From: Symsagittifera roscoffensis
Taxonomy: Eukaryota > Xenacoelomorpha > Acoela > Convolutidae
Direction: 5' to 3'
Length of the DNA stretch: 64,000 nt
Assembly (NCBI RefSeq): GCF_963678635.1
Contig: NC_087063.1
Coordinates: 16,673,949-16,737,948, forward strand
Each line of letters opens with the position of its first letter. Positions within the stretch are counted from its first letter, which is position 1. The notes under the pieces were generated by a model. It had not been told where the DNA came from. It did no database searches and saw nothing but the letters and a program-made list of their open reading frames with translations. Positions 1 through 11,930 of the stretch are shown here, in pieces. The position numbers were made by a program, and so were the translations under genes.

Positions 1-31
1 AAAAGCTGGAAAAATGTCATACTTTTTTCAG

Positions 32-3000
32 CCTGGAGTGGCAAACACTGACTCCATGTTCCACTTCTTCTGCGACTTCCAGTATTTCAGTGGTTCGTTG
101 ACTCCGTTTGAGTTCGTGCCCGGTGAAGAGTTCTATGGTTATGCCTCACTACGGAATGACGGCCTTCTCGCTATTCTACCGACAATGACACTAGCGCGAA
201 TCAGTAGAGAGACTTCCGAGTTTTCTGCAGATGCAGGTAAATTAATGACGATTCGTTCAAACGTCTTTTTAAGCTACTACGCCAAAGAAATTTTATATTG
301 ATCTAAAATTCCATCCTAGCAGTTTCGGGAACATTTTAAATGAAACATGTGTACTAGTTTGCAGTGTAAGCGACACAGATTGCTACGATCACAGTATTTC
401 ATGCAGAAGTTTTTGGAAAAATTGAATAATCTCTACTTTTTTTTTGGGTCCTGAAAGAAGATTAAAATAATTTAAAATCTTGGTTCCCCCGAAATCGAAA
501 AAAAAGCAGCTGGAATAGTGCAAAATGAATAGAAAGCTCAGATTGGGGCGATCATAAATGGATAGTCATTAATTCATAGATCATAGATCATCAATTGTTT
601 TGTTAGCACGATGTGATCTAGTCCAAAAGACAGTCTACTCCCTTGACCAAGGAGCTCTTTTTCTGGAGAGTCTGAGCCTAAACGAAAAAGTGATCAGGTT
701 TGGACTCACTCATGCAGACGGAAGCCCAATCTGCTATTCCAGGGTAAAAATGAAAACTATCACCATTTTGTAGACGAGGATAACAAAGACCACCAAACTT
801 TTCTTCAATTTATGAGAGCCGCTGATACATTCTTGATTGAAATCTCCGTGCATTTTTTCAGGGAAGGTGGGAACTGTTTTTTTTTCGCCCTCAAGTACCG
901 AAAATGGACCCTATTGAAGCTCAAATAAACCTAAAAGACTATAATCTTAGATCAAATTGTCTAATTTGTTAATTTGGTAGTCTCTTAATAGATAACTGCT
1001 TAACTAGTATAACTTCAAAGACATTGGTTGCTGCGCGATTTTGTGTTTCAGTGAAACATAATGCGTATTATTGGGGCAGGTTAGCGTAAGGCAATTTGTT
1101 TATGTAATACAATTTGATGTTTATGTCACAGGAAAATATTTTCTGGGGCAAAATGTCCTGTCATCCAAACACTAACCTTTTCTGCATCAAAATTCCCAGT
1201 TTTTCAATTTTTTCCAGATTTCTGGATCTTGGAAACACCATGTATACGGCTGTGAGAACCCATATAACCACTACTTCTGCAAAGATTCAGAAGCAAATCT
1301 AACCGGTCATGAGGTGACCTCACTCTACGACAATTACGTCACGCTTTTCAGCCGCCACGCGCCTGGACCATATATGGCTACTGATGGTCAATACGGATTC
1401 CTGTATAATGATATAGGAATCTACTCAATGCTGCCAACCGAGACGATTCTGAAATTTTCGACCGAGAAGTCAAGTTTATCGAACGGTGAGTTTTTTCATT
1501 TGATAGTTTGTAATAATAACTGAGAATAAACATAAAAACTACAAATAATGTTCTTCAAAAATTTAGGTTCTTTAAATCAGTATCGTTTTTTGAACGTCGT
1601 GTTTTGAAAATTTTATAGTGTCGTTCGAATGACGACTAAAAGGGCTTTAACATGAAATATAGCTCAACCCAGTCCGATGATTGTTTGAGGTACCTGATTT
1701 TGCGTGAAAACCAAAAAGAAAAGTATAGAAAAAAAACATTGATAGCCGGTTGCTGTGCAAGTAGCTCAGATTATTGCGACCATAATAATAAGAACTACAA
1801 GTTAAAGTTATTCAGAATTTTCAATTCTGTAAATCATGGTCATTTTTGTACGTATTTTTAAAACATCAAAAATCAAATCTAGTGCACACGGGTAAAAGTT
1901 TAATAAATTGAGAATAATCGATAAAAGTCATTACGAGACCAAACTACTGTGCATTTTGTGAGTTGTAATTGAACTCCGCAACAGTTCACAAACAGAATTG
2001 TCGTGGAATCCGCTATATTTATGTTTTTCTTTGATCTTTTTTGCTGTTTTAGATCCCAGGGAAAATAGCTAAAACACTGTATTGCTCAAAATTGCTCCAA
2101 AAAAGGCAACTTTGCGGAGTCCGCAACAAATTTTGTAGAATCCGCGAGAAAATTTGCGGATTCTCAAACAGTTTGTGAATCTACAAGCAATTATTACTGC
2201 ATGTGTTTAGTAAATTTAAGCTGTCGCGGAATCCGCAACTGAAGGTGGAATCCGCAAATTAAAGGCAGAATCCGCATAAGTTTGCGGAATCCACATACAT
2301 TTGCGGAATCCACATACATTTGCGGAATCTGGAACAACCAACTAACTATACTAGTTTGTTCGGAATTGGCAAAAAAACTAGTGTGCCGACCAATTTTAGA
2401 TTACCAATTTTGTGCGCGGAATCTACGGAAATTTTTCACGTGGAATCCTCTAACCTTTCGAACATACTTGAAGACTTGTCTCTCGAATCCAGGAACATAC
2501 AGACACAAAAATTGTCAGAAATTGTCCTCTTAATGGTTGTCTTCAATCAAAGAATAACAAAATATGGAAAAAAAAACTCACACGAAAAAAGTTTTTTTTT
2601 TGCAAGTGGAGTGCCACCAAAAGCATTCAAAACTAGTTTCCGATTAGCAATTTTAAATTTTTAAGCCTAAATGACCAATTTAACAAGTTATCATTACGTT
2701 ATTCGGTCGAAATTAGGCGAAAAATCGAAAATTTCAAACCGGTTTTTCTCCACACTGAGAACTTTTTGGAAATTTTTAATGTCGTTCAAATCACAACAGA
2801 AATGGTTTTCATTGGTCTGATAAAACAAAACTAGAACCTAACTGAATCCAAAGTTCCTCTTTATTTTTCAAATTGTCGGAACAATAAACAAAAACTATGT
2901 ATGAACGTCTTAATCAGAGGTGCAAAAGTGGTTCGCGTTAAGGCCTGAAAAATTTCATGGTCCTTTCACTTTGCAGATAAGAATCTTTAAACTGACCGCG

Positions 3001-5152
3001 TGATATACTCATCTTGTTTGAGTGAGTTTTCTCGTATAATTTGAAATGCCGATTTCAGCAAAAAAATGTGATTTTCATGTATAACACCCCAGGGTGGTCC
3101 GCTGTTTACGTCCAGCTCCAGACTTTCATGAACTTTTTTTGCATGTTCAGACTTTCGCGTTTGAAAATTAGTTTCTGAGCTATGTTTTCTGACATCCACA
3201 TGATCTCAACCAAAGAAACGCTGCTGATCCAATTCAGTGGCGGATCTAGGATATTCTCGAGGGGGTGGATTTAAAAAAAATTTAAACTTTGTACTTCTTA
3301 GTCAATCAAATAGATTTTCTAAGCTCTCTCAAATCACATTGGCCCTATTTAGCCAAATTTTCTGCGCCGTTGACAATTTCAACAAATTGTTAAAAAAAGA
3401 ACGTTTTTAAGTACTTTTTGGAAGCTTTTGACCAAAACATTGAGTTCTTTTTGGCGCGTGCTCCCTCCGTAAAATTATAATATGTTGGCGCCAAAGACTT
3501 CTTTAGAAGAATATCAGATTTCTGGGGTCGGTCAGGAAGAAAGTGCGCCTAAAATAGTACCAAAGGGGGCCCTTCTGGGTGGTCAAGGGGTCGAATTCTT
3601 TGGGAAGCGTCCAACCTCAAATCCCCTTTTTGGCCGAACGAGTTTTCTTTAAGTTGTTTTTGAAGTCCACTTACAATAGCTTTTAGGAAGAGAGTGACAA
3701 AAAAGCTACTTTTGTTTTTTTAAATTCTCAAAAAACACTCAGCATCCAAAAATTTTCTGCCGCTTTTGAACTCGCAAAACATGATGAGCAGTAGTTTCTG
3801 ACGTATTTTTTGTCAATAAGAAGGTGTATTTTTACGTTTTTTCAGCTCTATTTTTCTTTTTAGTTCCCTGTGACTCGCCTTCGAACTTGTTTTCAACCGA
3901 TGACATTGGCAATGAGCTGGTTGAACTGCTTGACCCCTTGCCATACGTAGAGGTCCTTTCGCTGAAGAATGCAGATGGCGAGTGGAGATGTTGGCAAAAT
4001 CAACCGGTTGTCCAAGATGGATTCAATGGCTCACCCATTGTTAGAAACCTCTTGACTTGCTCCTTTACCCTAAACTTGTTTCCCTTTTATGCAGGCGCGG
4101 ATCTAGAAATTTCTCGAGGGTGGGTGGGATTTTCAAAGAAATTTTGAAAATTTTGTCCACTTATTTTAGGTGACCAAATTGATTTTCTGAGCTCTCCCAC
4201 TATGAAGACTCAAATATGACCAAATTTTCTGCGCCGCAGTCAACTTTTTGAAAAGGTCAAAGAGGCGTTTTTAGGCACTTTTTGGAAAATTCCGACCAAA
4301 AAATCGCGTTTTTTCGGCGCGCGCTGCCTAACCCCCCCCCCTTCCCACCCGCCTAAAATTAGTATAGATTGGCGCCCAAGGCGCCTTGAGAAAAATTTTA
4401 GGATCAGTCAGCCAAAAATTGATATCTGAAAACAGTACAAAGGGAGGAGGGACCCTTTGGTTCGGCAAGGGGTCGAATCCCTGAGGGGAAGGGCATCCGC
4501 CCCCGCCCGTAAATCCGCTACTGCTTATATGAACTTAAGTCACCCAGGAAATTGCTTGTTCTCATAAAATCAAATTTTTTGCACTGCTAATTTTTGCACT
4601 GTTTAACTAAACCCATTTTCGGCAGGTTCCTAAAATTTTGACGAATACATCAAGTGAGCTAAATTGCAGATGAGCCAAAGCTCATTTTCAAAGCAAGTCC
4701 TTCCAAAACTGCCTAACAAAAAATTTTAACATAATAAAAATTAGCAGTTCTAATAGAATAAAAACTAACAGCTCCAATGGACTTCGGAGATTGATATTAA
4801 AACATAACCATCAAAAGTTTGTTACCAACACAAAACCTGAAAAAAAACATAGTTCTTGTGTTTTTTGATTTTTTTTGACTATTTCAGATCGTCTACGAGT
4901 GGATTCAAAGCGACCAAGCTTGTCAGTCAGATTATAGTTCATTCCTTTGTCCCTTTAACCCGACGAACCCGGCTGACCTCGACGCAATCAACAATGAATT
5001 GCTATTAATCAGACGCGCTCTGCACGAAGCAAAAGTGAGAATTTTGCCCAGTGATGCAGGGGCTGGTTTCTACCATTACGGAGATGATGTATACGCTGTT
5101 TATCCGTTCTTGACAACGGCAAGGCTGTTGATTAAAGTCACTGTAGTCACTG
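32..5152 (+). CDS. Modular four-cysteine repeat protein, upstream exon group
   Basis: I do not recognise the family. Five exons are read: 32-236, 607-743, 1218-1485, 3864-4006 (donor uncertain) and 4888-5152. They alternate between two types. 'A' exons start in phase 1 with a Cys near residue 2 (PCDSPSNLF, RCDLVQ) and end in phase 0 just after an acidic or DG turn and a second Cys (DGEWRCW, DGSPICY). 'B' exons start in phase 0 with W-x(6-8)-C, then six to eight residues and an FC pair (NHYFC, SSFLC), and end in phase 1. One A+B pair is a module of about 130 residues with four Cys, probably two disulphides, so the protein is likely extracellular. The first B exon lacks the W and third Cys, and the true 5' end lies outside the window. 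All joins keep frame, and exons 607-743 and 23438-23574 are both 137 nt. MITE-like elements sit in two of these introns. Exon structure is seen; secretion is inferred. Confidence 0.72.
1975..2480. repeat. Array of degenerate GCGGAATCCGC-type short palindromes
   Basis: About a dozen copies of a motif close to TGCGGAATCCGCA occur at irregular spacing within 500 bp of an intron of the modular gene. Two adjacent copies are in a near-perfect 20-bp direct repeat around 2283-2322. Consensus halves GCGGA/TCCGC are self-complementary. The motif also appears as GTGGAATCCGC, GCAGAATCCGC and GTAGAATCCGC. No coding sense is seen here. Confidence 0.6.
3236..3630 (+). mobile_element. MITE-like dispersed element, copy 1 (intronic)
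   Basis: This roughly 390-bp repeat begins GTGGCGGATCTAGG, then CTCGAGGGGG, and later has the internal landmarks 'gattttctaagctctc', a ggcgcgtgctccctcc box, and 'accaaagggggcccttctgg'. It shares this order with copies at 4092, 24348, 26236 and 38752. The 3' end is more diverged than in the other copies. No open reading frame is shared between copies, so it is non-autonomous. Confidence 0.65.
4092..4526 (+). mobile_element. MITE-like dispersed element, copy 2 (intronic)
   Basis: It starts CAGGCGCGGATCTAG and ends GTAAATCCGCTACTG. The ends are roughly inverted (caggggcggatt-like against aaatccgcccctg-like), as expected of a terminal-inverted-repeat element. It contains a C homopolymer near 4332 and the shared box 'acaaagggaggagggaccc'. 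It lies in the intron between exons 3864-4006 and 4888-5152. Confidence 0.7.
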
Positions 5153-5254
5153 GTAGGTTATAATGATAATAGTTTCGCTATTTCGTTCAGTAGTATTGTG
5201 CCGTGTCCCGGATCCTAAGGGGTCCATACTAAATACTAAGTGTGTCTGTGCGTG

Positions 5255-5283
5255 TCTGAGAGTGTGTGTGTGTGTGTGTGTGG
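5255..5283. repeat. (TG)n microsatellite
   Basis: There is a short TG dinucleotide run, preceded by looser gtgtctg/gtctgag repeats, inside the region following exon 4888-5152. Confidence 0.8.
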
Positions 5284-5708
5284 ATGTGGGGGTTATCACG
5301 TAGAGCAAAATGATTCCTTCTAAATTCTCCTACAGCGGGCCTTTTTCCCGCAGATTAATTCCATTTTGTAATCAAATTCATTTTTCTTAATTCCTCCTGA
5401 ACTGCTATTTTTCGTCTTAGTTTTATGTGGATAGCATTTCCTGGCTTTTTTTCTTTTCGTCGAACGTTTTTCATGGCAAGTGAAATCTGTAATAATGTAA
5501 CTAAAACTAAACCAATGACTTAGGCTAAAATTGGTTTGTGTCAACTAGCTTATTCGTCTGAAGGTAACAAGTTTTAAACGAAATTTTAAAAGGAAGATTA
5601 ATAAAAAACAATCTCAAACTAATTGTTTCAAAATTGAGTGTTTGTGGTTCATGTTTTCTTCGCTCGCTTTTGCAGGTGGTCTTTCTTCCGATGCTTCCAA
5701 TAAACAAA

Positions 5709-6865
5709 ATGGAACTTCTCGCAGCTCTGTTTCTGAGCAAGCTAGCTACAAAAATCCGCAATTCGGCAGTTGAATTTCGAGTGAAATGTTATCAGTGTCA
5801 TTGTGTGAGTTGATCCAATTGTACTTGTTTAAGTCTTTCAAAATACAAATTCTTCAGCAGCCTTATGGCCAAAAAAATTGTAGAAATTACTTTACTGTCA
5901 TGTTAGTACACCCGTTTTACTTTACTCTCATTGTAGTGTAACCTTTCGAAACAATTTTGTAGATTGTAGATGTATAATCCGAGTAGATTGTAGATTGTAG
6001 ATTGAATTCTCTCTATGCAGTCCGTTTTACCTCTTTGGCTCTGAACTTCGTGTGCCTTCTAAAATTTTCCTTCATTTCTTGAAAGCAAGGTAGAGTTACT
6101 TTACAGTTTTATCATTACCAATAATGCCTAAAACTTCGATCAACAGCAAACAAATTTCTATACTTTTTTTCCAAAGAGTGGTAGACTCTTAAATATGAGT
6201 TATAAAAAAAGTTACCTCGACATTTTTCGTGATAATCCAACGCTTGTACAAGTTGTCAGTTTTTGTAGCATAAATAAACTTGTCCGTGCCACAGTACAGA
6301 AGTTCGAAGTCGAGAATCAGTTCCAATGTTTGATAATGAGCTCTTAAAATGTTCAGGGTTGTTCTTCCAAAAAATTACTTCTCAGTTCTTTCGATCTACA
6401 GCTTCTTCCGTCCTAAATTAATTTCCATAGTCTTACGAAACGCTGAAATATTAATCAGCTTGTAAAAGTTCTTTTTTTCCCCGCGGTTTTTCGTAGGTGG
6501 TTGTTCAGGTCGACAACGGGTACCAAATCACTTACCCAAAACATTTTCAAGGGTGCAAGAACTTCAGAAGCTTTGCTACCTTTGGCAGTGTGGTGATTCC
6601 CAATTTTTCTAACATGACGACACTTCCGTGCTCGTTGCAGCAAAATCCACAGCTTAACGAGATGGGCAAGAAGGTGATTGGCGAGGAAATCTTCGGGTAT
6701 GGTCAGATTAACTTAAATAACATGACCCCTTTCAGAGGTTTCCCTGGCTTAGCAGTATGTCCTCCAACCTTTTTTCCACAATTAAAAAATTGTTCAATGG
6801 CAATGGGCAGTGTTTCAAAATGCCCCGTACAATTCAGTGGCGTCAATATTGACGATGTAGTCTGA
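5709..6865 (+). CDS. Candidate small Cys-rich (Ly6/uPAR-like?) secreted protein
   Basis: Two exons are proposed. Exon 5709-5804 starts at an ATG in strong context (aacaaaATGG), encodes MELLAALFLSKLATKI, a weak signal-peptide-like stretch, and ends KCYQCHC at a GTGAGT donor. Exon 6497-6865 starts after a TTTTTCGTAG acceptor in the same phase, has further Cys (QGCKNF, LPCSL, AVCPP, KNC) and stops at TGA. The total is 154 aa. A CYxC start resembles Ly6/uPAR domains, but the diagnostic terminal CCxxxxCN is absent, so that family is only a guess. A 39-nt in-frame GT...AG segment (6696-6734) could be a tiny intron. The last ~70 nt lie in a tandem duplication. Alternative: 5676-5773 read in another frame is a Ser/Asn/Gln-rich terminal exon, ending TGA, in the correct phase to follow exon 4888-5152. 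Confidence 0.38.
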
Positions 6866-7031
6866 TGGTTCTAAGAGTGAAAAATTGTCCAGAAACTTAT
6901 TCATGGCAAGGTGCAGTGGCAATGGGCAGTGTTTCAATATGCCCCCGTACAATTCAGTGGCGTCAATATTGACGATGCAGCTTAATGGTTCTAAGAGTGA
7001 AAAAATGTCGAGAAACTTATTATCCCCTTTA
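6795..7031. repeat. Two-copy tandem duplication, ~119 bp
   Basis: 'ggcaatgggcagtgtttca' occurs at 6799 and again at 6918, followed by matching sequence through 'ggttctaagagtga' and 'gagaaacttat'. The copies differ at several positions. The duplication includes the end of the candidate Cys-rich reading frame. Confidence 0.85.
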
Positions 7032-7298
7032 TAAAAGCGGCGAGCGTAATCTGACGACATACCTTTTTAAATCACTAGCTGGTTAAAGACAGATGTTTGA
7101 CATCAGTTAGTAGCTTTGTTTCGGAATTACAAGTTTGTAAGGAACGTCTCCAGAAAGATTACTTGCGATAGAGTACCAGGCGCAATCCAGCCCGTTAAAT
7201 TGAAAAAAACTTAGAAAATGCTTTGAAACGAAACCAAGCAATAGCCCTTCTGTAGTCAAGTACAAGAGATGCTAATCACCGAGTAAATCACAGTTCAA

Positions 7299-7620
7299 GT
7301 GAACTATCAAGTGAACCACAGTTCACTTCTGATCATGAAATTGAAGTATGAGACATTTAGCGCGAATCTTTTTTCTTTCGTTATTTTTGGTGTCCTCTTC
7401 TTACACAGTGGGAATTTTGATCATGCCCACTTTCACGTGAACTTTTTCCTAATTCATGCAGTCGTTCGATATCTAAATCCCTGGGTTAGTTCTTTCATCA
7501 AAATCAGGACCTTTTTGAGCTCAAACATTAACAGGTTGTTTTCTCAAATTCGATTACTGCTAAAGCGTAGCCGCACGGTTGATGAATTTTAATTAATGGC
7601 GGGCTGGGTTTTCGCCGATC
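7299..7620. repeat. Diverged copy of part of the Y repeat
   Basis: The string around 'acacagtgggaattttgatc' and 'ttcacgtgaactttttcct' is a diverged relative of 'acacagtgggaagtttgatc' at about 8571, 12457 and 14009. The open frame here is probably incidental. Confidence 0.45.
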
Positions 7621-7875
7621 AAATTGTGGTCCGTATGCTGGTAATAGCAGTGATTTCAAATCAAATCGAATTACTCCAGATACGTGCCAACGAGCTGTTA
7701 GGGTCTTGAACTTGTGGGTATCCGTTACCAGCTGGGGTATTGTGATCGCGAAAGCTTTGTCCCAATACCACAGTTCTTGGTGTCCTCTCAGACAGTCTAA
7801 GGGAGCGCACGTGTAGAAAGATTTGAGGCTATATATCAGATTGGAATGATGCGCTTTGTGCCTCACGAGTTCCAA
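7528..7875 (-). other. Unrecognised 115-codon open frame
   Basis: This is an open frame in a locally G+C-richer stretch (about 7600-7870), which raises the chance that it is or was coding. No motif is recognised, and no clear acceptor or donor flanks it. It abuts the composite repeat array, so an old transposon fragment is as likely as a host exon. Confidence 0.2.
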
Positions 7876-8035
7876 CTCTTTCGTTTTTTATCAATACGTA
7901 GCGATACTTTGACCCATCTGTCAGCAGCAATAAGTCCACTTTCAAGTTAGTCTTGATCATGGTGGAGTCTCTTAAGAGCAACAATTCAGCATCGTTGAAA
8001 TTAACACAAAATTCATTTTTTGCTTGAATCGAAAC

Positions 8036-11000
8036 GTTAAATAGAAAAGTTTGGCTTACCGGAAGACTTTGACGTGACGGTTGTTAGGCCTTCCGAATAT
8101 GTCTAAATCCATATATCTATTGGCGTTTTGCATTACCCATTGAATTTCACAGTTTATTTTTTTTCGAGATTGTGGATTAAAAGTTTATTTTTCACTAACA
8201 CCGAAACTAAATGTGGAGTAGAGGGCAGGCTCATTCAACCTATGTTATACTGGAACGAAGCAAAATAAAAAGCAACCGTCGTCTCTTTTTGTGTTGATAA
8301 TTACGAGGAGAGTAGACGCAGGCTAAGTGCATCAAGTGGGTCGAAGTAGGATTGTACTTTTATTGGTGGAAAAATTGCAAAGCTGATTTGTAGTTTTTTC
8401 AATTTGAACAATTATTCATCCACTGCCATGAGAAAAAAAATTGACTTGGTTGACAATCTGTTCAATCAGCTTCCTGTACTGACCAGTGATTTTTGCCTCG
8501 TTGAACACTGTCAAGGTCTTGGTGTTTTGTAACAGCATGGTTTTTTCGTAACTTCTAGTTTCCTTGTTCTACACAGTGGGAAGTTTGATCAAACGCATTT
8601 CCACATGAAATGTTTCCTGATTTTTGCAATTTTTTAAGCCCTCTTTTACCTTTTCGAGTATAAGAGCTTCAATTTTCTCCTTTTTTACATCATAGCTTAA
8701 GGCAAGTACTTCTCTTTTTTTCCGTTCGTGAAATCCTGACTGCCCAGTTTCCCCTGAAAACAGATTCAGTTCCTTTGGTGCAGCAGAGGAGGTCGTCTCA
8801 AGGCCATCCCATACAATTAAGGCATTCTTTTTTCAAACTATTTTCAGAAGTCAAAAATTTTCTGCACGGCCGGCTAGGAGCAGATGTCGCAATTCAAGTA
8901 AAGTTTGGTGTTCTTGAAGTTACTTAAGTTTTTGAGCAAGATATCATGGCTGAGGCAAAACTTTTTTCCAATAGGGCAAAATCACACTGAAAGCACTGGA
9001 AGTACAATAATTAGATGCTACTAACATGAAAAACAAACTTGACAAAAAACAAGCAACTTGACAAAAAAAGATATCCAATTAACAACAGGGTTTTTCGAAG
9101 CTTTGAGCCAGATAATTCTGATCAACTCGTTCAAATGCAAAAAAAAAGTTTTATTTGAAGAATTGATTCATAAACAGCCATAAATTTGTACTAGCAAAAT
9201 TATGGGGTAGCGATAGTTTTTCTAAGGGATAGAAACTCTTGGGGGTTTCTTTCAGCGTTCCAATTTTTAGTTCAACACTGAAAAAACTTTAAAACTTAGA
9301 CTGGTTCGGAATGAGCCTAAAATTTCAAATGAGGAGCTTGCTTTTTTTAAACAGATCGAGCCGTCTTTTTGGTTCATTCAAACCGTAGTCATTGGAAATA
9401 GAACAATTTTTATTTTTTGGGTTATTGCTCAAATGACTAAATTACTTTTGAAACTCAGCTGTTAGAGTTCGGCCTTGTTGAAGTTAATTAGGTTTTCAGC
9501 AAGATTCCAAAAGTTTTTCTTGGTTGAAGCGAAACTTTTTTCGATGAAGCCAAAATCAGACGTAAGCAGGCGTAAATACTAAGAGCACTATTATTAAGGT
9601 CATTTAGGAGCTTCTATCATGAAAAACAAAAAGCAAAAAACTTGACAACAATGCATATTCATTCAACAACAAGATTTATTGAATCTTTAAGCCAGATATT
9701 TCTATTCAACTCGTTCAAAGTGCAAGGGGAAAAAACTGATTCTTAAACAGACGTAAATGCTTTATATTAAAACTAAAGAATAGCGATGTTTTTTTAAGGC
9801 GTACCGACTCTTGGGGGACTATTTCAGTATTTCAATTACTACTTCAGCCCAAAAACTAAAATTCAAAAAAATTAGACCAGTTCTGATTGGGCCACAAACT
9901 TGAATATTTTCAAATAGGGAAATTGCTGTTTTTTAACAAAAAATCAAGCCGGCTACTTGGTCAATTCAAACTGTAATTATAAATAATAGAACTCTTTTTT
10001 AAAAAACTTTTGAGTGCTGAAGCAGGTCTCCTAAATGCTTCTGCCCTCTTAAAAGTTTCCATTACTCCTTGAAAATTATAAAAAGAGTTTCCGGCTGTAT
10101 AAAAATCAGTTTTTATAAAAGATAGCTGCTTGGAGGATAGCTGCTTGAAGTGCAACTAGCAAAGATTGTCCTGAGCATTGTTATAGAAATAGTTTTTTTA
10201 CAATTTGTTTCGTCTTTTTTTCAGCCTAGTAAAAAGGTCTGAAGGAAAGAATTAAGATCAAGCTTATTTGACACTCATACTAAAAAAAGCAAAGCGAAAA
10301 ACTGGGTTTGCAGAAAAAAAAAATTGAAAAACTATTTCAAAAATTTTCCGGCTTTTTGAAGTATTTGATTCCAAAAAAGCGCTTAGAAAGTTTCAAAAAT
10401 CCTAATGTAACTCAAAGAAAACCACGTTTTTACATTTTAATTTTAGCTATTGTAACCTTTAACGATATTAAATTAAGCTTTTACAAGACTGCTCGCTCGC
10501 TTTATCCGCTCGAAATAAGACCCAAATCCAGAATTTTGAAATCTCGGCGCTGCGAAATTTTTTAGCAAAATTTTTCTTACCGTAGAAACCACATTTATAT
10601 GGGCTTTAAAACCAATCAATACCAGTCAACTCCCTCTGTTGATTTTTTATTATTTGTGCTAGCTGATTTTGCGTGTAAAAGAAGAAAAATCTAAATTACA
10701 CCCGAAGGCAAAGTTCCTCCACATTCTTAGACCGCTTGGATCACAAAACCCCTAATTTTGAAGAAAGTGATGAGTTTTGAGAAGACAAATACCTTGAAAA
10801 GACATGAGTAAAAAATAAATACAATTCTTGTCCGCCTCGTCAAAAATTTTGCGAAGAGCGTATTGATTCACTCGATAGTGTATTGGAAAACCGGGGCTAT
10901 GTTGAGCTACCACATTACAAGACTTCCAATTGTCATTGTATGTTGCGTCATGCAAATTTTCGCACTGCAGAAAGCTGCAATCTGCTCAGGAAAAACGCTC

Positions 11001-11930
11001 TTCCGCTATGAGATGGCATTGAAACGACATCCTCTGCTGTGCCAACAGAGAGTGCGATCTGATGGAAATTGTGTCGACACAGTCTCAAAGACAGAAAACA
11101 GGAACTGACGCTCCTAAACTGGAAAGGTTGAATTAGGGTTTGAACAAGGTGCAATTTCATGTTGAAGTGGGAATAATCAAAATTGAACTTATGGTCAACC
11201 AAGTCAATTTTTTTTGTCCTGCGGCAGCCTATGGTTTATTCAAGGACTCGAAAAACTGCAAACCATTTCCTTTTCACCATTAAAAGCAGGATCCTTCTTC
11301 GGCTCACCTGCGTCACTCAGTCCTGCTTCTCCTCTTCTCAGAAATGGCAACATCAAAGAAGATGATCGTTGCTTTTTATTGCTTCGTTGCAGGGTGACTG
11401 AGCACATTTTCTACCCCATATCTAGACAGTGGTTAGAGAAAAATTTCAATAAGTTACGAATTATTTGAAATGTTAATACCTCTTTTCCAAGATGCCTCAT
11501 CTGGTCAAACCCCATTCATGTTTTGTAAAAAAAAGTCAAAACAAAATTTATTTGTATTCAGGTTCAACGATGGTGATTTGTTGTCCTTAAGAGTTTTAAA
11601 CATATTCAAAAAATAATCTGAATGTGGAATCTTTGCTGACAGATGAGTCAAATATCACAATATGTTGATGAAAAGTCTCATGAAACTGGTTCGTGATACA
11701 CAAAGTGCGTCGATTCACATATGAGAATTGTCGCAAATGTTTCTACACAAGCGTTTCCGTAGGAAATCTGAGCAACAGCCAGAATTGTGCTAACGAAACG
11801 ATGATGTACTGATGTCAAAAAACGAAGCCAGAAGACGGATACTGTCAAGTTCAAGAACATAAAAGCTCGTGTGTACGTACTCAGAGTAACTTAATTTGAT
11901 TTGGAGTCAGTATACGCGTTAAATAGAAAA
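8036..11930. repeat. Composite tandem array, unit 1 (Y-Z-S)
   Basis: The array is built from three segments. Y starts 'gttaaatagaaaagtttggc' and runs to about 9330. Z runs about 9330-11670, containing the box 'ttgatt ccaaaaaagcgctta' and 'gaagagcgtattgattcact'. S is about 11675-11930, starting 'catgaaactggttcgtga'. Open frames in Z (for example 10308-10565 +, and 10752-10955 -) recur in other units with indels and stops, so they are not convincing genes. Part of Z (11110-11470) is a diverged inverted relative of part of Y (12127-12370), which suggests an old element in both orientations. Confidence 0.75.

Noticed and set aside
10308-10565. Short Lys-rich frame conserved at 10308, 15754 and about 18590
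   Set aside because: It recurs only because it lies in the Z segment of the tandem array. The third copy is frameshifted, and no start, splice or family evidence supports it.
10752-11202. Overlapping frames on both strands repeated at 16147-16782 and 19016-19436
   Set aside because: Both strands are open at once, and frames shift between copies. This indicates repeat DNA without a maintained protein.
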